Source of the DNA: Salegentibacter_A chungangensis
GTDB lineage: Bacteria > Bacteroidota > Bacteroidia > Flavobacteriales > Flavobacteriaceae
DNA length: 64,000 bases
Reading direction: 5' to 3'
NCBI RefSeq assembly: GCF_042678405.1
Contig: NZ_JBHTLI010000001.1
Coordinates: forward strand, 1,488,001-1,552,000
The translations under genes were made by a program, and so were the position numbers. Positions 32,420 to 40,266 of this stretch are shown piece by piece. The notes beneath the pieces were generated by a model, which saw only the letters and a list, made by a program, of their open reading frames with translations, ran no database searches and was not told the origin of the DNA. Within the stretch, counting starts at the first letter, position 1. Every line of letters starts with the position of its first letter.

Positions 32420-34750
32420 TTAGTACAGGGAATTTACCTTGCGAAGTTTCTCTTTCCAAACTTCCAGCTGGGCTTTATGATCTTCTATATTCTTCAATAC
32501 TTCTTTTACCAGCGGATTATCTTCTTCAACATTCGAAAAGAACTGCAGGTTGTTTTCCAGCTGCCTGATCTCTGCCTTGGTTTCTTCTATTTTCTTGGTC
32601 AAGAAATAATGCTCGTTGTGAATACGCTTGTCATCTTCTGCATTGTTAAGGGCTTCGATCTTGTTTTCATATTTCATCATCTCGGCCTTGGTGCGGTCAA
32701 CATCAATTTTATTGAAAAGTTGATCCAGGGCTTTATTAAATTTCCCTTCTATAAAGCGCTTGTTCTGGGGTACTCTTCCAATATTTTTCCAGGCCTCGAT
32801 ATATTCCTTGATCTTCGCGAGATCTTCTTTTTTGTTGCCTTTTAGTTCAACGGCTTTCACCTCGTCCAGGAGCTCTTTCTTCTTGCCGTAAGCCTCAAGT
32901 TCTTCTTTGTTCTCCTCATTTCTGGTCGCGTGAAGCCTGTCAAAATAATGATTGCAGGCGGCCTTGAACTGCTTCCAGACCTTATCACTGTCTTTTCTGG
33001 GTACGTGACCTATCTGCTTCCAGTCTGCCTGGATCTTTTTCATTAAAGGAGTTACGGTCTTAAAGTCATCGCTATCCTTATTATCCTCGGCGATCTGGAT
33101 AAGCTCTTTTTTCTTTTCAAGATTGTCATACTGTTGCTTCTTCAGGTTCTTATAGAAAGCATTCTTCTTGCGGTTGAACCTTCTTACGTTTTGCTTGAAC
33201 TCGCTCCAGGTTTCTTCGTTCTTGCTTCTCGGTACTTTTCCGGCCTTAAAGAAGGCTTCACGAAGGGCTTCGATTTCCTTGATCTTCTGCTGCCACTTTC
33301 CGTGACTGTTGAAGTCCTGATCGGCGATCTCTTTTATTTTCTGGATGATTTCCTGCTTTACTTCCCAGTTTTTCTCGTAGTGTTCTTCAAGCTGATTGAA
33401 GTATTCCTGCCTCTTATCGTGTATCTGCTTGGTAGCCGTACTAAAACGGTCCCAGATATCTTCCCTGAATTCCTTTGCTACAGGACCCAGTTCTTCCTTC
33501 CACATTTTGTGAAGCATCTGTAATTCACGAAACGCACGATTTATATCCGATTCCTGGGCTAATTCTTCGGCCCGGTCTATTACTTTCAGCTTCTGTTCAA
33601 GATTGTGCTTAAAATCAAGATCTCTGAATTCACGATTGAGATGAAGAAAATCATAGAAATTCTCTACGTGATGATGATAGGTGTTCCAGACATCATTGTA
33701 TTTGTCTCTGGGAATTGGTCCCGCCATACGCCAGCGATCCTGCAATTCCTTAAAATGCCTGTAAGTGGTGTTGATGTTCTCCTCCACACCAAGCAGCCCT
33801 TTTAGCTCTTCTATGATCTCAAGACGCTTGTTTAGGTTGGCGTTAAGATCTTGTTTCAGCTTTTTGTAATAGTTGTTCCTTCTTTCTTTATAGTCGAAGT
33901 ACAACGAGTTAAAATGCTTTTTCAGGGGTGTGGAATAGTGGAAATCAATAATGTTTCCGCCATCAGCAAGAAACTCCTCTTTCTTCTCTTCCACCTCTTC
34001 ATCGAACTTTGCGTTGAATTCGGTTCTGATTTCGGCAACATGCTCTCTTATGGCCTGCACCTTTTCCTTTTTTAGCAGGCTTTCCAGCTCATCGGCAAGA
34101 GCTTCCTTGCTCATTGAGTGGTAATCTTTCTTGGGAATGTTGTGACGTTCGCTGGCCGATTCGTCTTCGCTGTCTTCTGCAACTGCCTCGTCTACATCTT
34201 CCTGGTGGCCTTTTGAAGGTTTATCTTCTGAAGCTACGTGCTCTTCATCATCCTCGTCATCATCTGCCGAAAGCCTTTCTTTAGCTTTGGTAGTGCTTCC
34301 TGAAGCTGACTCATCTACCATCGCATCTTCAAGCTCGTTTTTTTTCGGTTGCTTTTCTTCTGCTGAAGCCTTTACTCCGGTTTTATCTTTCTTCACAGGT
34401 TCATCTGCATCCTTCTGAGAGGTTTTTGTAGTTTTAGCCTGTTCCTTATTATCCTCGTCTTCATCTTCCGCTGAAAGCCTTTCCTCGGTCTTTGGAGCAG
34501 CTCCTGAAGCTGCCTCATCTACCATTGCGTTTTCCAGCTCGTTTTCTTTTGAATTCTTTTTTTTCTCTGAAGTTTTCACCTTGGTTTTTTCTTCCTTAAC
34601 ATTCTCAGAAAATGATTTTTCAGTAGATCCTGCGTCCTTATCCAGACTTTCATCCTGCACCTTTTCTTCTGCTTCCTGAATGTTTTCAGGCTTTTTCACT
34701 TCGTCGTTGGAAAGTTTTTTTTTGGGTTTTTCATTTTCTTGCTGAGACAT
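32420..34750 (-). CDS. DUF349 repeat protein with long acidic N terminus
   Basis: A 776-residue cytoplasmic protein. Residues 1-210 are low-complexity E/D/K/S, with a 35-residue unit duplicated (NELENAMVDEAASG... and NELEDAMVDESASG..., each ending in RLSA-D/E-rich). From about 230 on come five DUF349 repeats, recognised by the phrase W-x-x-x-G-x-V/I-P with a following W or F: RWRMAGPIP, MWKEELGPV, AFFKAGKVP, DWKQIGHVP, AWKNIGRVP. The C terminus is a coiled coil. The longest frame starts at TTG; the ATG at 34750 (MSQQENEKP) is used. Function not established that I can cite; partner methyltransferase gene follows. Confidence 0.9.
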   Translation of the reverse strand: MSQQENEKPKKKLSNDEVKKPENIQEAEEKVQDESLDKDAGSTEKSFSENVKEEKTKVKTSEKKKNSKENELENAMVDEAASGAAPKTEERLSAEDEDEDNKEQAKTTKTSQKDADEPVKKDKTGVKASAEEKQPKKNELEDAMVDESASGSTTKAKERLSADDDEDDEEHVASEDKPSKGHQEDVDEAVAEDSEDESASERHNIPKKDYHSMSKEALADELESLLKKEKVQAIREHVAEIRTEFNAKFDEEVEEKKEEFLADGGNIIDFHYSTPLKKHFNSLYFDYKERRNNYYKKLKQDLNANLNKRLEIIEELKGLLGVEENINTTYRHFKELQDRWRMAGPIPRDKYNDVWNTYHHHVENFYDFLHLNREFRDLDFKHNLEQKLKVIDRAEELAQESDINRAFRELQMLHKMWKEELGPVAKEFREDIWDRFSTATKQIHDKRQEYFNQLEEHYEKNWEVKQEIIQKIKEIADQDFNSHGKWQQKIKEIEALREAFFKAGKVPRSKNEETWSEFKQNVRRFNRKKNAFYKNLKKQQYDNLEKKKELIQIAEDNKDSDDFKTVTPLMKKIQADWKQIGHVPRKDSDKVWKQFKAACNHYFDRLHATRNEENKEELEAYGKKKELLDEVKAVELKGNKKEDLAKIKEYIEAWKNIGRVPQNKRFIEGKFNKALDQLFNKIDVDRTKAEMMKYENKIEALNNAEDDKRIHNEHYFLTKKIEETKAEIRQLENNLQFFSNVEEDNPLVKEVLKNIEDHKAQLEVWKEKLRKVNSLY

Positions 34751-34791
34751 ATCTTTCAATGTTAAGGTTCGTGTAAATCTTTAATTAGGCT

Positions 34792-34822
34792 GAAAGATAA
34801 CAACTCCACTAAAATTGGGCAA
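34792..34822 (-). promoter_or_regulatory. Promoter candidate of the DUF349 gene
   Basis: TTG (34822-34820), 20 bases, TATCTTTC (34799-34792), one mismatch from TAnnTTTG, about 40 bases before the ATG. Confidence 0.35.
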
Positions 34823-34869
34823 GACTTTGCGTCTATTTGTAAGGATTTGGGAAGGCTCAGTTTAAAACT

Positions 34870-35601
34870 TTAACTATTCCATATTTCCCAGGCTTTTTCG
34901 GCCTGAAGCTTTAACATATTAAGACCGTTAAGGCAGGTGGCACCTCGTTCCCGGGCCTTTTTCATTAAAGTTGTTTCCAGCGGATTATAGATAAGGTCGA
35001 AAATAAGATGAGCCTCAGAAATATAGCCTATGGGAAGGTCCGGATAGCGTTCGGTATCAGGGTGAGTTCCCAGTGGCGTACAGTTTATGATTACCGTGTA
35101 TTCCTTCAGGATATCGGCGTTTAACTGCTCGTAGGAGAACTTATGATGTCCGTCTTTTCGGGAAACGAATCTGTAGGTTATTCCAAGATTGGTTAGCGCA
35201 TAGGCTACTGCTTTCGAAGCCCCGCCCGTACCCAGAATTAATGCTTTTTTGTGCTGGGGCTGAAGATAAGCTTTAATTGCCTCATAAAAGCCGTAATGAT
35301 CTGTATTGTATCCGGTAAGGCTGCCGTCCTTCTCTATTTTAATAGTGTTTACCGCACCTATTTCTTCGGCCTCGGTATCAAGCCTGTTCAGGTATGGGAT
35401 CACGGCCTCCTTGTAAGGAATGGTAACGTTAAGGCCTGAAAGATCGGGGGTATTCTTAAAGACCTCTTCAATCTGCTCAATTTTGGATAGGTCAAAATTC
35501 CGGTAAACAGCAGTTATATGGTGCTTTTCGAATTTCTCACTGAAGTAAGCACGCGAAAAGGAGTAATCTATATTTTGGCCTATGAGTCCGTAAATTTTCA
35601 T
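34870..35601 (-). CDS. aroE: Shikimate dehydrogenase
   Basis: A 243-residue NADP-dependent enzyme reducing 3-dehydroshikimate in aromatic amino-acid synthesis. It shows GLIGQNIDYSFSRAYF (substrate loop with SFS in place of the common SLS), LNVTIPYKEAVI with the catalytic lysine, GAVNTI, TDHYGFYEAI, the NADP fold GTGGASKAVAYAL and the end region DLIYNPLETTLM. It is short for AroE but complete. The ATG overlaps the stop of the DUF368 gene upstream by four bases, giving translational coupling. Confidence 0.95.
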   Translation of the reverse strand: MKIYGLIGQNIDYSFSRAYFSEKFEKHHITAVYRNFDLSKIEQIEEVFKNTPDLSGLNVTIPYKEAVIPYLNRLDTEAEEIGAVNTIKIEKDGSLTGYNTDHYGFYEAIKAYLQPQHKKALILGTGGASKAVAYALTNLGITYRFVSRKDGHHKFSYEQLNADILKEYTVIINCTPLGTHPDTERYPDLPIGYISEAHLIFDLIYNPLETTLMKKARERGATCLNGLNMLKLQAEKAWEIWNS

Positions 35602-36614
35602 AATCTTGAAGATCTTTTTTCGTACCAGGCCAGGCCAAGCACAATGAATATTCCTGTAATTATAAAGAAGATCCCCAGCCAGGTTTGAGCAGCATCAAAA
35701 TCGGGCATATACCGGTCATAATTGTCTATAATTGCATTACCCATTCTGTCGTAGAGGATACCTCCGGCTTCATCTGTCTTGAAGATCTTTTCTTTCCAGG
35801 GCCACACTACACCTAGGGAACCGGTAATGAAGCCTATAATGTAAGCAAATGTGTCTTTTCTGTAATGCTTTAATACGTAGCCCAACAAGTGTGAAAGGGA
35901 GACTAACCCGGCCAGAGATCCTGCAGAGAACACAATGAGAACCTGTAATAGCCGTATTCTTTCATCATTATGAATAAAGGAGAAATCGAATATTAACAAA
36001 TCGGCCATTGTGTCGTACAAGGCATTTACAGAGTCTACCAAGAGGAGCACATAATTTCCCAGCAAAATAAGCACAAAGGAACCTGAAAGGCCTGGAAGCG
36101 TCATCCCGGAAACACTTATCATTCCACAGAAAAACACAAAAAACAGGTTATCATTTTGTTTGGCGGGTTCCAGGAAACTGATGGCGATACCACAAATAAC
36201 ACCCAATGTGACAAAAATGATACTCCTTCGGCTCCATTCATCAAAATCTTTGCTGATGTAGTAGATAGAACCCACGATCATTCCGAAGAATGCCGCCCAA
36301 ACATAGACCTCATAATGGAGCAAGAGGTAATCCAGGATCTTGGAAACGCTGAAATAACTAATAACCATACCCAGGATGAGCAGCCCCATAAAACGGCCGT
36401 TCACATATTGGTAAAGGCTTCTGAACCTTCCGTTAATAAGTAGTTTAAAAGCCTTAAGATTGATTTTTTGCAGAGAATAAATGAACTCTTCATAAAATCC
36501 GGCCACGAAAGCTACCACGCCTCCGGAAACACCGGGGACCTTATTGGCCGCACCCATTGCTAAACCTTTTAGTAACAGCAGGACTTTATCTGTAAGCGTT
36601 CTAGTTTTCTGCAT
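35598..36614 (-). CDS. DUF368 membrane protein, copy 2
   Basis: A 338-residue polytopic membrane protein with the DUF368 signature near its start: LLKGLAMGAANKVPGVSGGVVAFVAGFYEEFI. About eight or nine hydrophobic segments follow, with a second signature MTLPGLSGSFVLILLGNY in the middle. DUF368 proteins (PopT type) have been linked to translocation of undecaprenyl-phosphate back across the inner membrane; whether this copy does so is inference. ATG at 36614 is chosen over TTG at 36623. It overlaps the preceding DUF368 gene by 14 bases and the following aroE by 4. Confidence 0.9.
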   Translation of the reverse strand: MQKTRTLTDKVLLLLKGLAMGAANKVPGVSGGVVAFVAGFYEEFIYSLQKINLKAFKLLINGRFRSLYQYVNGRFMGLLILGMVISYFSVSKILDYLLLHYEVYVWAAFFGMIVGSIYYISKDFDEWSRRSIIFVTLGVICGIAISFLEPAKQNDNLFFVFFCGMISVSGMTLPGLSGSFVLILLGNYVLLLVDSVNALYDTMADLLIFDFSFIHNDERIRLLQVLIVFSAGSLAGLVSLSHLLGYVLKHYRKDTFAYIIGFITGSLGVVWPWKEKIFKTDEAGGILYDRMGNAIIDNYDRYMPDFDAAQTWLGIFFIITGIFIVLGLAWYEKRSSRL

Positions 36615-37539
36615 CCGGACCAATAGGGTTTTGAGTAGCCAGATATTCTAAGGCAAGTATGAGAAGGAATCCTCCCAGCATTAAGGCAATAGCCGAGATC
36701 ATTTGGGGGTCGTCCTGAAAATTCCATGGCAGGACCGAGGCTTCTTTAATCACTATTTCTTTATCTCCGTAAGTCTGGGTTTCCAGGACTTTTTTCCAGG
36801 GCCATATTTTATTTAGGGAACCTGCGATGAAGCCTGTTAAAACAGCCAGGGTGATTGTACTGTAATGATTAAAAAGCCACTTAAGGACCTTTGAAAAGGT
36901 AAGCAGGCCAAAGACGGCTCCTACGCCAACAATGGCAAGTGTTTTAACATCAAAATTATGGGCGGCCTGGGTTACATGTTTGTAGGCGCCAAGCAGGACA
37001 AGGATGAATGCTCCCGAGATTCCGGGTAATATCATAGCGCAAACGGCAATGGCACCTGCAAAGAACATAAAAAGGTTACTGGAGTTACTTCCCAGAGGGG
37101 GAAGGGATACGATATAAAAGGCCACGGCAGCTCCAATGAGCAATGCCGCAACTACTTTAAAATTCCATTTAGGGATCTGTTTTCCGACAAACCAGATACT
37201 AGCCAGTACAAGGCCAAAGAAAAAAGACCAGATAAGGATAGGATGTTCTTCCAGCAGGTAATTGGTAAGCCGCATTACCGTAAAGATACTGATAAGAATT
37301 CCTGAAAGCAGAGCGAGGATGAAGGCGCCGTTCATTTTGCGCCACATTGCCATAAAGCCGTTATTCTTCCATATTTTTAGCAGTTCAAAATCTACACTGC
37401 TTATGGTGGTGATAAGTTCCTCGTAAATTCCGGAAATGAAGGCTATGGTCCCTCCCGAGACCCCGGGAACAACATCTGCTGCTCCCATCGCCATTCCTTT
37501 TAGGGTAACTTTAAGGTAATCGTAAAAGTTTCGCTGCAT
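36601..37539 (-). CDS. DUF368 membrane protein, copy 1
   Basis: A 312-residue polytopic membrane protein with the DUF368 signatures LKGMAMGAADVVPGVSGGTIAFISGIYEELI at the start and MILPGISGAFILVLLGAY in the middle. It is clearly related to the gene that follows, but the two differ in length and in their tails, so this is an old duplication. The PopT-type lipid-carrier recycling role is known for family members and inferred here. It is followed by the second copy with a 14-base overlap, then aroE; the three are one unit. A perfect -7 match is at 37561-37568. Confidence 0.9.
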   Translation of the reverse strand: MQRNFYDYLKVTLKGMAMGAADVVPGVSGGTIAFISGIYEELITTISSVDFELLKIWKNNGFMAMWRKMNGAFILALLSGILISIFTVMRLTNYLLEEHPILIWSFFFGLVLASIWFVGKQIPKWNFKVVAALLIGAAVAFYIVSLPPLGSNSSNLFMFFAGAIAVCAMILPGISGAFILVLLGAYKHVTQAAHNFDVKTLAIVGVGAVFGLLTFSKVLKWLFNHYSTITLAVLTGFIAGSLNKIWPWKKVLETQTYGDKEIVIKEASVLPWNFQDDPQMISAIALMLGGFLLILALEYLATQNPIGPDAEN

Positions 37540-37560
37540 GGCAGAAAATTAAGTTTCCGC

Positions 37561-37568
37561 CAAAGTTA
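37561..37568 (-). promoter_or_regulatory. -7 element for the DUF368-aroE unit
   Basis: TAACTTTG on the minus strand matches TAnnTTTG exactly, about 22 bases before the ATG. A matching TTG box at the right distance is not seen, as this lies in the end of the TPR gene. Confidence 0.4.
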
Positions 37569-37577
37569 GCAAAATAA

Positions 37578-38975
37578 CTAAGAGGTGCTTATAAAGGAAT
37601 TTATAATTTCCAGCACGCTTTTTCGGTTAAAAATATCAGGAAATAGCTCCTCGATTATGATGTAATATTCAGGGTCAATTTCCAGTGCGTTACGCAGGTG
37701 ATGGTATGCTTTATCTCCGTCATTAAGAGAAAAATAAAGTCCTGTTAGACGGTATTCTATTTCAGCTGTATCAGGATAAAATTCTATAGCCTGCAGCAGG
37801 TTTTTAACCGCTGTTTCATATTCCCCCAGTCCTATAAGGATGTCGCAACGCTTTATCCAGGTTTCCAGTTCATAATTTCCAAGATCAAGACTTTTCTTAT
37901 AGCCTTGTTCAGCCTCTTCGTAAAATTTAAGACGGTTGTTAATCTTTGCATATCGCTTCCAGTACAACACATTCTCTTCGTCTATATGAATGGCCTTGTT
38001 GATATAGTACAGCGCCTTTTGAAAGTTGCGTTTCTTGATATAGAAGTCAGTAATAGCGATCCATCCCTTGTCCAGTAAAGGATCTTCATGTACGGTCTTC
38101 TTGTAATGAGTAAGTGCAAGATCATGAAGGCCTAACTTTTCAAAACACTTCCCGATCCTTAGATATGCAAAAGAGGTAGGGTCTTCAAGTTCAAGGGTGA
38201 TCTTATAGTTCTCTATGGCTTCGTTGTAACGGCCGAGTTTTTCAAGAACCTTCCCTTTTTCCATATAGGCACCTATGAACCTGTCGTCGCTTATAATGGC
38301 GAAATCGAATGCTGCAAGTGCTCTTTCGTACTCTTTAAGATCAAAATACTGCTTCCCAACCTGGTGCCAGGCTACCTCGCAATATGGATTCTTGTCCAGG
38401 TACATATTAAGGTATTCTATGGCTTCTTCCTTCTGGTCAAGAAAATCGAAGCAATACATAACATTATATAAGGCCGAATAATCTTCTTCATCGGTCTCGA
38501 GGCATTTCATAAAACTGTACTTGGCATTTTCAAAATCCTCAAGGAAAAGATATTCCATCCCGATTAGAGAGTAGATCTCTGCAGGTTCCGGAGATACTTC
38601 AATTGCCATTTCCAGTACCTGGATGGCCATTTTATGGTTGTCACGTTTAGAGAAAATCTGGGCTTTCTGGATATAGATCTCTTCATTGGAAGATTCCAGG
38701 TCCTGCAACTCGTTCAGCAAGTTGTCGGCCAGTTCCAGCTTATCCTCAAATACCAGGATCTCGACCTTGAAAAGTTTGAGATTGGTGGAAGTGGGATGCT
38801 GGGTGAGCCCCAGTTTAACGGCCTTTTTTGCCAGTGCAATTTTGCCGTTCTCAAGGTAGTAGTGAATAATATTCTCGAATTCGTTTGAATCAAAGAAGAG
38901 AACGTCATTTGTTTTCAGCATAGATTCGAAGCGGGTAAGCGAGAAATTGTTTTCGTCATTATGGCTTAATTGCAT
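37578..38975 (-). CDS. TPR repeat protein
   Basis: A 465-residue soluble protein made largely of tetratricopeptide repeats: recurring A-x-x-x-Y/F...P helical pairs such as EIYSLIGMEYLFLEDFENAKYSF, AWHQVGKQYFDLKEYERALAAF and IGAYMEKGKVLEKLGRYNEAIENY. No signal peptide or enzymatic domain is seen. TPR stacks hold protein partners; the partner is unknown. It ends 38 bases before the DUF368 gene start. Upstream, 108 bases separate it from the aminotransferase, and that stretch contains an AGTACTAAA / TTTAGTACT pair of inverted arms. Confidence 0.9.
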   Translation of the reverse strand: MQLSHNDENNFSLTRFESMLKTNDVLFFDSNEFENIIHYYLENGKIALAKKAVKLGLTQHPTSTNLKLFKVEILVFEDKLELADNLLNELQDLESSNEEIYIQKAQIFSKRDNHKMAIQVLEMAIEVSPEPAEIYSLIGMEYLFLEDFENAKYSFMKCLETDEEDYSALYNVMYCFDFLDQKEEAIEYLNMYLDKNPYCEVAWHQVGKQYFDLKEYERALAAFDFAIISDDRFIGAYMEKGKVLEKLGRYNEAIENYKITLELEDPTSFAYLRIGKCFEKLGLHDLALTHYKKTVHEDPLLDKGWIAITDFYIKKRNFQKALYYINKAIHIDEENVLYWKRYAKINNRLKFYEEAEQGYKKSLDLGNYELETWIKRCDILIGLGEYETAVKNLLQAIEFYPDTAEIEYRLTGLYFSLNDGDKAYHHLRNALEIDPEYYIIIEELFPDIFNRKSVLEIINSFISTS

Positions 38976-39083
38976 ACACCAAAGTATTACGGGATTTCTA
39001 CAGTACTAAAGTTAATAATGATACAAAGCGATTAGGGCTATATCCTATATTGTTGTTAACAAATTAATTAACAGCTTTTAGTA

Positions 39084-40265
39084 CTAATTATTTATTTGGT
39101 TCAATACGTCAATAATAATGCCACAACCTTCCTTAATCTCTCCATCTGAAATAGTTAGGGGTGGGGTAATGCGAACAGCCTTTTTTTCGAAGAGCAGCCA
39201 GAAGAGAATGAGGTTTTTTTCCTTACATCTAAGGATCAGTTCGTTGGCTGTATTTTCTGAATTCAGGATGAGGGCCAGCATAAGACCCTTTCCCCGTATT
39301 TCCTTTATTAGCGGATGCTGAAGTTCTTCCCTGAATAGTTTTTCCTTCTGAAGCGTCTCTGTCATAAGGCCGGTGGTAGTCACTTCTTTCAGGGTGGCCA
39401 GTGCTGCAGCTGCGATCACGGAATTCCCGCCAAAGGTGGTGATATGACCCATTTTTGGGTTATCGCTCAGGCTGTTCATTATTTGGGTTGAAGCAGAAAA
39501 TGCTCCGATGGGCATTCCTCCGCCCATTCCTTTTCCCATAGCCACAATGTCAGGCGCCATCCCGAAGTTCTCAAATCCGAAGAGTTTTCCCGTACGGCCG
39601 AATCCGGGCTGGATCTCATCAAGAATTAACAAAGCCCCGACCTCTTCACATCTTGCTTTTACCTTTTTCAGGTAATCGTTTTCAGGAAGTATGAATCCGG
39701 CCCCACCCTGTATGGTTTCCAGAACTACTCCGGCTGTCTTCTCGGTTATTTTATCAAGGTCATCAATCTTATTGAAATCGATAAAGGAGATATCTCCAAG
39801 AAGCGGCCTGAAGGGCTTCTGCCTTTCTTCATAGTTCATAAGGCTTAAAGATCCCATGGTGTTCCCGTGATAGGCATTTCTGGCGGCGATGATCTCACTC
39901 CTTCCGGTATACCTTCTTGCGAGTTTCATAGCACCTTCTATGGCTTCGGTACCGGAGTTGGTGAGGTAAGTCTTTTCTAGGGGAGCAGGGAAATGGCTGG
40001 CCAGAAGCTTGGTAAGTTCTACGGCCGGTTGTTGTGCATATTCGCCGTAAACCATCACGTGCATATATTTTTCTGCCTGTGTTTGTACGGCTTTTACTAC
40101 AGCAGGATGGCAGTGACCAAGGCTGCAAGCCGATACACCTGCCACAAAGTCAAGGTGTTGCTTGCCATCTGTGGTGTAAATATACGACCCGCGGGCGTGA
40201 GACACTTCCAGTCCCAGGGGGTGTGGCGTGGTTTGTGCCTGATATTTTAAAAAATCCTCTTTCAA
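39084..40265 (-). CDS. Class-III aminotransferase, TTG start
   Basis: A 393-residue PLP aminotransferase of the acetylornithine/ornithine group. It has DFVAGVSACSLGHCHPAVV, LTNSGTEAIEGAMKLAR, the aspartate site LILDEIQPGFGRTGKLF and the PLP lysine in DIVAMGKGMGGGMPIGAF. Substrate is not decided by motifs: members use acetylornithine, ornithine, 4-aminobutyrate and others. No ATG exists near the expected start, and a TTG at 40265, one base after the stop of the OstA-like gene, gives the normal N terminus (KEDFLKYQAQTTPHP); translational coupling to the upstream gene is likely. Confidence 0.9.
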   Translation of the reverse strand: MKEDFLKYQAQTTPHPLGLEVSHARGSYIYTTDGKQHLDFVAGVSACSLGHCHPAVVKAVQTQAEKYMHVMVYGEYAQQPAVELTKLLASHFPAPLEKTYLTNSGTEAIEGAMKLARRYTGRSEIIAARNAYHGNTMGSLSLMNYEERQKPFRPLLGDISFIDFNKIDDLDKITEKTAGVVLETIQGGAGFILPENDYLKKVKARCEEVGALLILDEIQPGFGRTGKLFGFENFGMAPDIVAMGKGMGGGMPIGAFSASTQIMNSLSDNPKMGHITTFGGNSVIAAAALATLKEVTTTGLMTETLQKEKLFREELQHPLIKEIRGKGLMLALILNSENTANELILRCKEKNLILFWLLFEKKAVRITPPLTISDGEIKEGCGIIIDVLNQINN

Positions 40266-40266
40266 C

